From the NCBI RefSeq assembly GCF_964204645.1, contig NC_134027.1:11830485-11894484 (forward strand): a stretch of 64,000 nucleotides of DNA. The letters run 5' to 3'. The notes below the pieces were generated by a model, which saw only the letters and a program-made list of their open reading frames with translations, searched no databases and was not told the DNA's origin. Shown in pieces: positions 49,006 through 60,645 of the stretch. This DNA comes from Tubulanus polymorphus (Eukaryota > Nemertea > Palaeonemertea > Tubulaniformes > Tubulanidae). Position 1 is the stretch's first letter. Every line of letters starts with the position of its first letter. Made by a program: the position numbers and the translations under genes.

Positions 49006-49341
49006 TTAAACGAAACCGAACGGTCCCCGCCTGCCACCGCAGGCTCTAAAGCGTCTAGCGTCGGTTGATTGCACACGCTGTTGCATTGCGCGTTGCGTCG
49101 GCGGGAAGTAGCTAGTGCGATTGTTTTCACGTTGCCAAAAGATAATACGGTATATTTGATAACAATAATCTCGGTTTGAAAGTTTTTTCAGTAATTTTTT
49201 GTTGAATAGTAACATTTTCCACGATGCCTTACCGAATGCTTTGCCCAAACCAACGGCAATGGATTGGAGCAATAAACCGTTTTTGAATTCTTTTCGATTT
49301 TGAGGTTGAAGAATATCTAACCTGCGTTGTAGTATTTTCAT
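49006..49341 (-). CDS. Unassigned 111-codon open frame
   Basis: A basic, leucine-rich N-terminal half (LLLQSIAVGLGKAFGKASWK) is followed by an arginine-rich tail. I recognise no family, and there is no supporting splice structure or neighbour. It may be chance or a non-coding transcript region; an internal GCAGGTTAGA near 49320 could even be a minus-strand donor. Confidence 0.15.
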   Translation of the reverse strand: MKILQRRLDILQPQNRKEFKNGLLLQSIAVGLGKAFGKASWKMLLFNKKLLKKLSNRDYCYQIYRIIFWQRENNRTSYFPPTQRAMQQRVQSTDARRFRACGGRRGPFGFV

Positions 49342-49398
49342 TTTCTTTTTGATTAAGCCCTGTCAAGTCGATGTCACTGGAAGACTGGTATTAATCTC

Positions 49399-49688
49399 CA
49401 GGGGCGGATCCAGGGGCATGTTGTGACCATGTCGACCAATAAAAAGGGCATATATTCTTAATTTAGGGCGGAAAGGCATATCAGCAAAATTTTTGAAATT
49501 TTACTATCATTTTAGAGCTTTCTGAGCATCCCTGAGAGGCCAGTCAAGAAACATAGGTTATATATTTAGGAAAAATATCTTTTGTGTATCTCAGGTGGTT
49601 ACAACGGCAAATTTTGATACAGAGAAAAAATAAAAAGGTACTTTAAAATTCCGACAGTGTCGGGCGACACGGTCTAAATCCGCCCCTG
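49399..49688. mobile_element. hAT-like MITE, CAGGGGCGGATCC family
   Basis: The left end CAGGGGCGGATCCAGGGG and right end AAATCCGCCCCTG are inverted repeats, flanked by ATCTC at 49394-49398 and 49689-49693. 290 bp, non-coding. Confidence 0.83.
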
Positions 49689-49870
49689 ATCTCAGTATTT
49701 AGAGTTAGCAAATAAAAACCCAATATCGAAGCATTTATTTCTATTTCATATATTGTATCATTATATAATATTAACTGTGGGTTTTCACTTGTTAAAGTCA
49801 ATGTCTTATTACTTTTATTTTCAATCAAGCTCTAAATAAAGTCGATATCTTCTGTCTTTACTACTTTCAG

Positions 49871-49952
49871 GAATCGTCACCTCCTGGCAACATCGACAAC
49901 ATGAATTCGAATATCGGTGTGGCTTTGTCTAGGTTGAAGTACGAGCTTTGAC
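49871..49952 (+). other. Candidate orphan exon
   Basis: A strong acceptor CTACTTTCAG at 49861-49870 and a donor GTAAGT at 49953 frame 82 nt. They are open for 26 codons (NIDNMNSNIGVALSRLKYEL at the end) and then stop (TGA 49949-49951). Stop-before-donor suggests a non-coding or 3' UTR-spliced exon, or chance. No partner exon was found. Confidence 0.25.
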
Positions 49953-49999
49953 GTAAGTGTACTCAATCTTTCGAATGTTTCATTTTTGAGTGCGCATTT

Positions 50000-52380
50000 T
50001 CAACAATCATTCGGCGATGTTTGGCCTAGAAAAAATGACATTTGGAAGTTTATAAAAGTAGTATTTATATTATGTATTTCAAAATAAAAATTACAATGCC
50101 TTTAAATATTTATAACAATGCATTACTGTACACATAATGATGTTGTGGAGAAATCAAGTGATCTGTCAAAATACGGATCTTGATGTATAGGCAACCTATG
50201 TATAGGCAACAACTTTTGAATTTAAAAAAGGTGGACATCGATCTCAAATCTTGAAAGAAACTTTCATTCAAATACTTTTATGAGTAACGTTTCCACTAAA
50301 ATAATAGACAAAAAAGAATCTTTCGTACTTCCAATCAAAATTATACGATACATAATTAGTTAGCAACGTATTACAATGAAGAGCAAAAATCCCACAATAA
50401 ATGAATTGATCTAAAAAGATTATTTAAGAAATTAGAAATATTTCCGGAGGTTGCTACCACCCTAATTTCGTACGTACTTTTTTGGCAAGTCATTTTAGAC
50501 TGTAGACAGGGTGGCAGCAACGACACGAAATATTTCAAATTTGTATAGATAATCTTTTTAGTTTTAAATCGATTCATTTATTTTGGTATTTTTACTCATC
50601 GTTTTATCACGGATATTGTGATCCTCAACTAATTCATTACAATGGAATGCGAGTCGCCTTCAGCGGAAAATCGTTTCTCGGTGAAATATATGTAGTTCAC
50701 TGCGAAATCACTCGGCCAACGGGTGGTATTTAATTGTGATATCATGGCTGTTTGGTTTTCGATTTACCGAGGATTCTTCCTATAGCTACACCGGCAAACA
50801 TTCGATCGTTCGGCGCTATTTCGCAAAAGAGAAACGTTTCAAGCGACTTTATTTTGTTTCAAAGCAAACTTATAGAAATTGTATTTAAAGCAAACACGCC
50901 ATTGAATGGAATATTGCTTTTATTTTCATTGTCAATGGAGAAAGATTATTTTTTGCTCCGGGCTTTTATTTGATCAAGCAACATGCGGTTAATATAGACA
51001 AGATCCGGAGGCTTCCTTGTTGACATATGTTTTAGTCCAAAACGACCGTTTTCGTATCGAAGCGGTGCTTTTTGTGATTTGTGTATCGAGGGCAAATCCC
51101 CTCAGAAACATCTTAAAACGATTCATTTAGTTAAATCTCATCTGACGAGAAAGTGGGATATGTAGCCGGATGTAGAACATTATGACGTAATTGGTATACA
51201 AACAGTTGTCATGCGCTTAAATTAAGTTATGTGTTTTTTTAGGTTGGCCAATATTTCAGCATCTATGCGGGATGAAATTGATTTGATTTTGTTTTCTCTT
51301 TGTAAACAACAGCTATATACTGTGCCGTCGGCGAGAAATAATGTCAATCGTTTTTAAAACGATTGTCAGATATTCTGTTTACATTTCAATTTTTGATATA
51401 TCTTAAGTGCCGGGTCTTAATGGAGACTAAAGATGATACACTCAAAACGCAGATGTCAGAAAAAGAGGAACGTTTCTATTTAGTCCACTCGTTCGCAGGG
51501 TTTACAACGACAACGGGACGGTTTGGTCGTTGAAATCGCTGTGAAAACGGCAAATTTCCATAAACAATTGTCTCCGCCAAAAGGGCGCGTTATTTTCATT
51601 GTTGAAAACGCGTCATTCAACAACGTTAAATCAGGGATGTGACTGACTTGGATGGTGCTCAAATCTTCGAATGGCTTACACTTCGCTTTGTAAGGAAAAA
51701 AACACACAAATCAGATGTTTAAAGTGTCAATGTATTTACATACGCACAACAGAAATGTGTGAAGTTTATTACAATTTTCGCGAACGTCGCTCTTGACAAA
51801 TATTTTTCAAACTCAGGCGAACGAAATTAGCGATTCGTTTCATTCCGGTAGATAATATATGCTTCAACCGTGGGCTCTAACCGTTTTAGAGTGCATATGC
51901 TTCAAGCGATCAACTCGAACACAGTCAGAGACAAAGTAGAAAGATTAACAGATATTATGAATTCTTCCGTTGGCTATATACATGTCAGGATAATGTTACG
52001 TGATACGCATATTAATGTCGTTTCTTCCTTGCTTATCCATTTCTTCTCTCCATCGTATTTCCTTTCTTTTCTGGGACTGCTTTCATTTCTGTGAGGCAGC
52101 TTTCATTTCGCAGAGCTAACTGTAGCTTCAAAACAGTCCTTCATCTGATATTTTTACATTTTTTCTAAATTTCTAATCTGTTTATTCATTAATTTTGTAA
52201 GCATTTCATATGAAAATATCATATCATATTCTAATGATATGAACGAGCTATATATAACGTGGTTTATTCATTTTCGGTTGAAAAAAAAGAATCCATTTTA
52301 CTAGTCATATATTCTTATAGATTCTTGCTTTGATATACGTACGTGCCCCAGAAACATGCGAATGAGTAATGTTCTAACGT
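50000..52380. other. Intergenic DNA, no gene seen
   Basis: AT-rich sequence without recognisable coding regions or transposon ends. By position it is a candidate for FoxL1 regulatory DNA, which sequence alone cannot show. Confidence 0.4.
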
Positions 52381-52385
52381 GGTTG

Positions 52386-52668
52386 CAGGCCCGAGTCGAG
52401 CTTTTGTGAGGAGCACTTCTATTTCAAGAAAAAGGACACTTTTTCACTGTGGGCAATATCCTATCTAAAAAAGACAGATCTTAAATACGATTCTTTCGAT
52501 AACGTAAACTTAATTTTTAGTCACCCGAGCCAACATGGATTTCTTTTCATTTTTCAGAAAGATGAAAACTGTATCAAAATTTCGAAATATCTCGATCCGA
52601 TATTTCGGAGGGCTGTTGTATGGGGTTCGTTCGCTACCCCTGAATTCACCCTGGGTACACGGGGCCTG
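52386..52668. mobile_element. hAT-like MITE, CAGGCCYGTGCC family, copy 3
   Basis: Ends CAGGCCCGAGTCGAGC and ACGGGGCCTG. It shares TTCTATTTCAAGAAAAAGG and CACTTTTT with copy 1. No matching target duplication, so an older copy. Confidence 0.68.
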
Positions 52669-53521
52669 ATGTGCATATATTCTATACAAATGGCCTTAAC
52701 TTCACAAACATCGCTGAGAAACGCAACATTTCCATTCTTGTCCGCGGAAGGTAAACACACTCGTTCGCCAGCATTTTAGGTGTGATATAAAAGCACTTGT
52801 ACATGTATTAACCGTATTTTGAAATAACTGCCAAGAAAAAAGTTAAACGTAAGAGCTCGCGGATACATTCAGAAAATCGTGTCAAAAATGTTTAGAATAT
52901 GCTTTGTCGCGTTGAAAATATATATACGATATGCATGAGAACAGTGTCTATGCCTGTTTCATTTGTGAGTATACATGTATCTTTTAATAAAAGCCGCTTT
53001 ATTTTCACGATAGTCACTGCGGTGTCAGTCGATCTGACGTGCTGGTATAGCTCACTGGAAATCGTTGTGTATTTATTTTACAAATACCGTGGTTCTTCTT
53101 TACAGGAAAACGCCATCCTCATTTCCGCGGAAATCGACGAATTTATCAATATGAATTGTGTTTGTTCAGTGACGGGTTATGTTTTGAAGTGAACAGTGTT
53201 TGGTTTATTTCTGTAACGTTCCTCCGGGCCGATGGCCATAGGTCGTGGTATTTTTCGGTATCTATTGTTGATTTTAGCATCTGCGGTTGTCTCGAGGTTA
53301 CCGAGAAAACATATATATATCACAACAGCTATACAAGCATTAGCCTAATAAGGAACAGGATAGGTTCGTATTAACGATTTGCATCATCATTTCTGATTAG
53401 ATATCGCGTGATTTATAGTCAAATCGTAAAATAACGTTATAGTAGAACGCGATGAACCCAAATGAAGCCTAAACAAGAATCGTTAAAACAATTTTTTATC
53501 TGACTCTCAGTGACCAACGTT

Positions 53522-53805
53522 CAGGGGCGTCACTAATATTTTCTAGAGGGGGGGGGGGGGGGTAAGAATTGATAAAAGCGGATCTATGCCATATATAGTT
53601 CGCACTGTATCCGCCGAGTTCCGAAGGAAAACGAGCAAATCTGGGGCTGGTTATAATACTATAGTATCAACTTTAACTCGATTCATTTTCAATTGAGTTA
53701 AGGGTTTAAAGTTGATTTTCTATAAACTGGGCCCATGGACTGGGCCCCCGGAACATGGACTTGGAAACTGGGGATTGACCCCCGACCCCTCTAGTGACGC
53801 CCATG
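53522..53805. mobile_element. hAT-like MITE, GGGGCGTCRCTA family, copy 2
   Basis: Ends CAGGGGCGTCACTA and TAGTGACGCCCATG, with target duplication ACGTT at 53517-53521 and 53806-53810. A 15-base poly-G run is at 53548-53562. A CTATAAAAC-family foldback (53643-53748) is nested in it. Confidence 0.82.
53643..53748. repeat. Foldback repeat, CTATAAAAC family, copy 5 (nested)
   Basis: GGGGCTGGTTATAATACTAT is mirrored by TTCTATAAACTGGGCCC. The centre TTCAATTGAG forms the hairpin tip. It lies within the 53522-53805 MITE. Confidence 0.65.
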
Positions 53806-53810
53806 ACGTT

Positions 53811-55472
53811 AGATACCTCGGTCCAAGAATGACGATGTGCACATATGCATATGAAAATTCATACACATTTTGTATCATTTCATATCAAAGCCAATTTCTA
53901 ATTTCGACCAATCGAGTTGTATTTGTTTAATTCTGAAGATGTCACGACCTTTTAGTGTTGATTAGTATAGCTGTGTATTTGAGTTATCATTGTAATAGAA
54001 GATGAAGTTTAATCCCTACCCGAAATGCGAGCTATTTAACACCTAATATTGGCCATTCATCTACATTAAACAGACCCTTGAGTACCGTTTATCAAACACG
54101 GGCAGATGGCTTAGTTTGTAATCCATTTTCACGAAAACAAACTTTTCCCGAAGAAACCGTATATGATCGGATTCTGAAAAGAAATGACAACATTTCGGCG
54201 TTACTATATGCACAAGACGCTTCGTCGACAGCCAAATTCCCATTTAGTTTTTGCTCACTGGACAATAAGGATATGTAAGCAATTCGTCAAATAAAATCAT
54301 GATGATTTCAATCATATCTTATGGGTTGAAGGGAAGAATAGCCATACACTCGATGAATAGATAATATAATCAAAACCCAAAAGAATTTTACCATCGAAAA
54401 ATTGAAATGACGATATAGTCAGTAGTGAAAGTCCGAAATGCCGGTCTTTTCCATTCGTTTTTTATCTTGAATTGGCACAAAGAGGATTTTGATTGTGTTG
54501 AAGTTATAGCAGTCACAGATTGAAGTAAAAGTATTTGATTTATTTATTACTCATCGTACAAACTGGTCTGACGGGAAACATAAGTATACAAAAAAATTAC
54601 CAGGTGGCAGTCTACCGGAGACGGCGGAAAAGACTATGGAAAAAGGATTTTTTATAAATCGTACAAATAGGGTTCATTTTCTGATAACTAAGGTTCGGTG
54701 GGCCTGAGATCCAATCGTTATCCTATAGGCCTATTTATTTTGAAACGTCGGAGATGATAATACGATATCATCATCAATATGATACGTTTGAGATATAGAA
54801 TATCTCATAGTGTATCCCAGCCCCCACAGCAATCCGACGAGTACATTATCTAGTTTTAAACTTTTATGGACAAAATATGTTATCAGTTTTGTTTTAATAA
54901 TGGCTCATATACAATTGCGTGCGGAGGGTCACGTCCTTAGAAGTCACCATAAACTCCGGAACGAAGAAATAGTTAAAGAGAGATAACCAACCGTTTACAA
55001 GCTGACAACCTTCGATCGAAAACTGCGTTTCGCGTATAAAACACTCGCTGGGAAAGTTTAGCTTTGTTATTCCTTCGTCACGATAAAACAATACACTGTT
55101 TTGACGCGTCGAAAAATGACCGAATGTTTTCTCCTTGATAAGATCGCTTCGGCGTATATACTGTCGCATAAACAATTGCGGTATTGCGATTTACACGACA
55201 GTGATAATAAATTTATGCGTTTATCTTCTATTCACGTTGCTTATACAACTTTCGTTCGGCCAAACAGGTTTTTACATAAACATTACACCCGGCAATTTGG
55301 CGGAGTTTGCCACCACCCGGATCGGCTCGAATATAAATCACGATTACAAATTGTTTTAAAATATGTATATATACATACGAGTCATAATAAGTATTAATTA
55401 TGCTATAAGCGCAGACGTAAATATTAAACTGATCCCATGAAAGTATGTTGCGATAATGATTTTCTGAAATAA
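53811..55472. other. Intergenic DNA, no gene seen
   Basis: Short frames on both strands (e.g. minus 54894-55175, plus 54078-54278) have no recognisable domain or splice context and were not called. Confidence 0.4.
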
Positions 55473-55741
<269 letters not shown>

Positions 55742-55840
55742 GCTGCTGTCAGAAAACTGAAAAAAATCATGATGTTGGATTTGATATTTCGATATCGATT
55801 ATGATTCTTCATTTCCTACATGCCGTTTTCGTGTCGCATG

Positions 55841-56099
55841 CAGGGGTGGATTTAGGAGGTGGTCTCGGGGGTCAGGACCCCTTCACATCGGGGTTACCCT
55901 TTTCTTCAAGACACAGAAATTGTAAATCCTGCAAATCTGACTCTTATCCGATCTCTGTATTTCTTGAAAAATATATAATACCGAGTGTTGGGCGCCACTT
56001 GACACTTGGCCTTTGACCGCTTGGCTGCTTTTTCCGAGCAGTGCGTTTTCTTTTCTTATAGACCCCGGCAACCTTTTAAGTCTCCTAGACCTGCCACTG
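55841..56099. mobile_element. hAT-like MITE, CAGGGGCGGATCC-related
   Basis: Starts CAGGGGTGGATTTAGGAGG and ends CTCCTAGACCTGCCACTG. Flanks GCATG and CCATG are a near-match 5-bp duplication. Confidence 0.65.
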
Positions 56100-58197
56100 C
56101 CATGGCGAGATTTGGAACTTAGAAAAACTGCGGCATCAAGTCAAAACCCACGCTAACTGCTTATAGATTCAAGTTTAGTTTAGAATTTGACTTGAATTTA
56201 ACACTAGAAACGATGTTATTTTTATACGAGAAATGTTGTCCAGATCAACAATAAAATGTATGGTCTATTCTGTTTGCTGGTAAAAAAAATTGCGTAGGTC
56301 TGGAATTTCTAACCTTCTGTCCGCTCCAGCCAGCCCAGCACCTGCCGCATAAAGCCCAATCCCGCGGGCGCTATCGAATACCCACGCGAATCCCTCTATA
56401 AATATGTCTAAATCATTGTTTGGGAGAATTTGATAAAATCTTGAAGAATTTGAAACTTATTGCCTCATTTCACCAACATAGACGAACCGTTTAGATTAAC
56501 GTGGACAGTTCCTGGAGAGCGTGCTTTGATTTTGGATCGAGTTTAATCGGTATCGTTTGGCTTAAAATCGATGAATGACCGGCGCGAGTCTGTCCAAACA
56601 ACGCCCTTAAACGGACGTTGTTTTTACAGGATTTCGGATGTTTAGACCACAATATGTCTTGTTTAATGAACCGCACAAATGATTTGAAATTCACACGTCG
56701 CAACCGAGAATCGAAATTCTAACTCTCGCTTCATTACGCAACAAGAATAGCATGTTTTCAACACATCATCAAGGCTACATTTAGTTTCTAAAGATATTAT
56801 AAGGAAAGGGAACTTTTAAGGGCCCTTGAAGGTAATTCAACCTAATTAAACACTGCTTACGATCGTCGTTGTATCTATTGTGGCCATATTTAATTCCTGC
56901 TCGAGTCAACAATGGCCGATCTTCTGTGCTTCTTCTCGTGGCATTGTTGTATGAAACATATGCCATTATTCGCCTGATCAACCCGAATGCCCGATCCTTC
57001 GCTTTTTTCTTGATTGTCCTTTCATCTGAAACTTTTATCGAAAAGACCCTAAAAGGATTTAGAATTTTGCGCATCGAATTCTTTTTGGCGAAAAAGGGCA
57101 TTCATTAAGTGTAGTTCTTCGAAGCTATTTACGTTTTGATTCCTGTTTTCTTGTGGATATTTGTGTATTCATTCTAAATGGACGATTCGCAAAGGAACAA
57201 GTATTGACTTCCTTTTCGGGATCTTCATTTAGTCGAAAGAAAATAAAATGCTTAGGAAAAAACTGTTGATGTGCGATTTTAGAGAAAGAATTTCTCCTCT
57301 GTTATACAGCAAGAGTGTATCTATACTCACGTAAGAAATTCTCGAATCACGCCACAAAACCCTCTTCATATCTACGTAACATGTTCCTTGAAAAAATATG
57401 TATCCAACTTATATGTACGCATTGACTTTGGGAAGATAATAGAATCTCAGAGAAAACTCGCTTTTCAAATATACATAAATATATATAACACTGCACTTTA
57501 TTACGGAATTAATATTATATTATATTAATATTCAATACATGTATACTTATCATTAGTTTCTATTTACATTAATTTAGTTATTTATCGCGTCATTTCAAAG
57601 AAAATCTCCGACTGAAGGTAGAATGCAACAATGATATGCATCACACTATAAACAAAGGTATAGATAGGTATTACTCATAGCGAGTCGAATTATGTATATA
57701 CCTCGCAATATTGAAATGAATGAAATTGCTACCTATCATACTTACAGACAACATCTTTCACTTAAAAGGATAATATAAATTAGTAAATTGCACAAAAACT
57801 TATTTCTTTTTACACGATCTTTTAAACATAGAAGTAAAAAATACAGCAAGTTCTAATAAATTCATTCCAAGTGACATGATAACCTTCGCGGTATTGTTAA
57901 ACTTTTTAATGATGTGACTACTATAGCTGCTCCGCTGTTCTTACAATACAATTTAAAGGAATCATATGCTCCATTTATCCACAGTTCATACATATATATC
58001 TACATGTATATACTAAAAAATAACTCACATTTTATCATTCTCCGACTTTCCATCGTCCACTACAACGACAATTACTTGAATGCTTTTTATTTTACGATGT
58101 ACATCAGAGTATACAGTCGAAACAAAATCGCTCGGATGAGAATGTCCATTATCAATCCATTGGAAATCTATAGTACATACGATAATATTGGCTTGAT
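56100..58197. other. 3' flank of FoxL1
   Basis: No gene recognised. It is AT-rich; the part nearest the stop codon probably includes the FoxL1 3' UTR. Confidence 0.4.
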
Positions 58198-59592
58198 TCA
58201 TAACTTATCAGTTTCCGTAGTTCGGCAGACTTCTGATGATGATTGCGCGGTTGAGTTCAGACATGTCCGTCCTATGGCCGGCGAGCCGTGAGGATAAGCT
58301 ACCTGGAAAGGCGATAGAAACGCGGCGTTACCCGCTGCGCACATACGCAATCCTTCGGCCAGTCCGAGATATGCCGATAAACCGGTCGTTCCGTACGGGG
58401 CGCCGAGAGACGACATAGCAGCCGACAGTCTTTCCGAATATCCGGGAATTGTTATCGCTGGTCTAGCAGCGGCGGTGAGTCCCGGTAACGCGTATGCCGA
58501 ATTCAAAAACGCCGACGGCGCGAAGATATTAAACTGCGATTTCGAATCGCATATTTTAGGCGGTGGACTAGGAATTTTGTCGAAAACGTTAGGTTTAATT
58601 TCACCGGCAGCAACAGCGCCGGTATTACCTGCAGTTTTATCGTCATCGGACGAGCGAGCGCATAGTGCGGGTAGTGGCTGTTTCTGACGAACTTTATCGG
58701 CGAATACCGACGCCGTTGTTGGTATCGAGGTTTTTGCACGTTTCGCCTCGAGAGCCGGCTCAAGCTCGGCGTCATGATTGCCGATAATGCTGTCAATCGT
58801 AAAGAGTTTTCGCTTCGTGCTCACTGATAAGTCCGTAGGTTTGTTTATTTCTGAGTCGAACTGAACTCGCTGGGTGTCGTCTGACACGATGCGACTACCG
58901 CAGACGAAATTCTCCCCGTGAGCGGACGCATCTTCTTCGTCTTCGAACGAATCCGATTCGCTCGAATCACCGTTAGCGCTTTTATTCGCGTTAGGTGAAA
59001 TTTCCACTTCTAAATCGTCGTCGAAATCGTCGTTATCCATTGAACAGTTACTCAACTGTATTTCTCCATCGACCTTTTCGACGCCCGATGACGACGAACT
59101 TTTCGACGACGGGTTTTTTGGTCGGCGCTTTCGTCTGCGATAGTTACCGTTTTCGAACATATCTTCGCATTTCGGGTCCAAAGTCCAATAATTACCTTTC
59201 CCCGGTTTGCCTTTTTCGCGAGCGATCTTCATGAAACAGTCGTTCAACGATAGATTGTGACGGATAGAGTTTTGCCAGCCTTGTTTGTTATCGTGGTAAT
59301 ACGGAAACCTATCCATGATGAACTGATAAATACCGTTAAGAGTTATTTTTCGATCCGGTGCACTTTTTATCGCCATGGCAATTAAAGCGATGTAAGAATA
59401 CGGTGGTTTTTGCGGCTGTTCTCTTCTTTCCATCTCGGCGAGCATGCTGAGAGCGTAAGCCCGGTTATAGTCCATGTGGCCATAGAATAATCCCGGGTTA
59501 GCCGCGTAGGCGTACCTAGGATCTATTCCGTAGCGAGCGTAGATATTCACTAGAGCGGCTGAACCCGACAGCGGACCAGGAGGATTCGACAT
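58198..59592 (-). CDS. FOXL1: Forkhead transcription factor, FoxL1-type
   Basis: An uninterrupted frame of 464 residues. The forkhead domain occupies about residues 62-155: [60 protein letters not shown], then [10 protein letters not shown] and [29 protein letters not shown] and the C-terminal [10 protein letters not shown] match vertebrate FOXL1 better than FOXC, and FTIDSII at 264-270 matches the FOXL1 FSIDSIL motif. Vertebrate FOXL1 is also single-exon. Other features: a serine run (162-169), an acidic stretch (186-220) and PTDLS at 252-256, a CtBP-binding PxDLS motif followed by a basic segment. It should bind DNA in the nucleus as a mesodermal/gut regulator. FoxC is the main alternative. 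The start ATG at 59592 is the first in frame before the conserved core. Confidence 0.93.
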   Translation of the reverse strand: MSNPPGPLSGSAALVNIYARYGIDPRYAYAANPGLFYGHMDYNRAYALSMLAEMERREQPQKPPYSYIALIAMAIKSAPDRKITLNGIYQFIMDRFPYYHDNKQGWQNSIRHNLSLNDCFMKIAREKGKPGKGNYWTLDPKCEDMFENGNYRRRKRRPKNPSSKSSSSSGVEKVDGEIQLSNCSMDNDDFDDDLEVEISPNANKSANGDSSESDSFEDEEDASAHGENFVCGSRIVSDDTQRVQFDSEINKPTDLSVSTKRKLFTIDSIIGNHDAELEPALEAKRAKTSIPTTASVFADKVRQKQPLPALCARSSDDDKTAGNTGAVAAGEIKPNVFDKIPSPPPKICDSKSQFNIFAPSAFLNSAYALPGLTAAARPAITIPGYSERLSAAMSSLGAPYGTTGLSAYLGLAEGLRMCAAGNAAFLSPFQVAYPHGSPAIGRTCLNSTAQSSSEVCRTTETDKL

Positions 59593-60589
59593 GACTGGCT
59601 CCTTTCACTTACAAGCGCAAAATGAAAATGATTCGGATAAGCGTATTGTGAGCGACTTTATGGGAGAGAATGTTCCGTTTGTTTGACCGGATCGTCTTTG
59701 TTATTTCAACCATGTAGAATTGCATTACCCTTGAACATACTCGTGTAAGTTAAAATGCAAACACTCCACCGTAATTACCCGCCGCAGACGATCCCGCCCT
59801 CTTGTCACTTGTGCACACCACGTCATCTCCGGTGTTGTAACTTCCATCCAATCAGCGGCGAATTCCCGGCAGATATTGTTTACAAATCAGCGCTAACAAG
59901 ATGGTCGACCACCCATAACGAATGCGCGGTGTTTATTTGGAAGTTTCATTGGAAGAAATTGACCACCCGTAATACAAACAACCTACGCAGCGTTCTTTGA
60001 GGAAATCAGTCTTCAAATTGCCTCGATCTAAGCAAGTTCGGGATGCCACCGGATTTTTCGGAGATGGTGAGACTGACATTAAACTAAAACAGTTGTTTTT
60101 CCAACGTTTCAACGCAGTCAAATAGTGATTAACCTTGTAGATTTTTATATATAATCTATATAAACGTTATTAAGTTAAGTTATCTCATTACCTACATATA
60201 TATTCAGAGATTTGTTCAACATACGCGGGCGGGTGGGACGTGTATACGTGCGGACGTGAAATAGTATCTGCCTCCTACTCCAGATAAAATACGTAGCTTT
60301 TTAAAATCTTTTTTCTGTCTTATCAGTCGTTCAATTCCTTGCTTCATAGGCGCGCTAATCGGAGAGAAATATAAACACATAGAACAAAGCATTATCGTTA
60401 TTTACAGTTACTTTGAAATCTCGAGACACCTTGTTATTTGTAAATATAAGCAACGAATTATTCAACCATATCAAAATAGCTTTGTTCATCTATGGAAAAA
60501 TGGCATCGATCCTTCGGAAATACGCATGTCAATCTTATAGAAAATCCCGGATCAGTTAGATTCGTTTAAATCTGTTTGATATTTAAGCC
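59593..60589. promoter_or_regulatory. FoxL1 5' flank
   Basis: By position this holds the promoter of the minus-strand FoxL1 gene. No TATA box was found close to the start codon. The first 400 bp are less AT-rich than the surroundings. No other gene seen. Confidence 0.4.
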
Positions 60590-60645
60590 GCGATCAGAAA
60601 GAGACGATTTGGCCCGGGCCAAATTTGGCCAGTGCCTTAAAATTA
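60590..60645. repeat. Solo end of AGCCGCGATCACAC-family MITE
   Basis: AAGCCGCGATCAGAAAGAG followed by GGCCCGGGCCAAATTTGG matches one terminal repeat of the family (as in copy C). The other end is missing, so it is a remnant. Confidence 0.65.

Noticed and set aside
58503-59234. Open frames overlapping FoxL1 on both strands
   Set aside because: Shadows of the forkhead gene in other frames.
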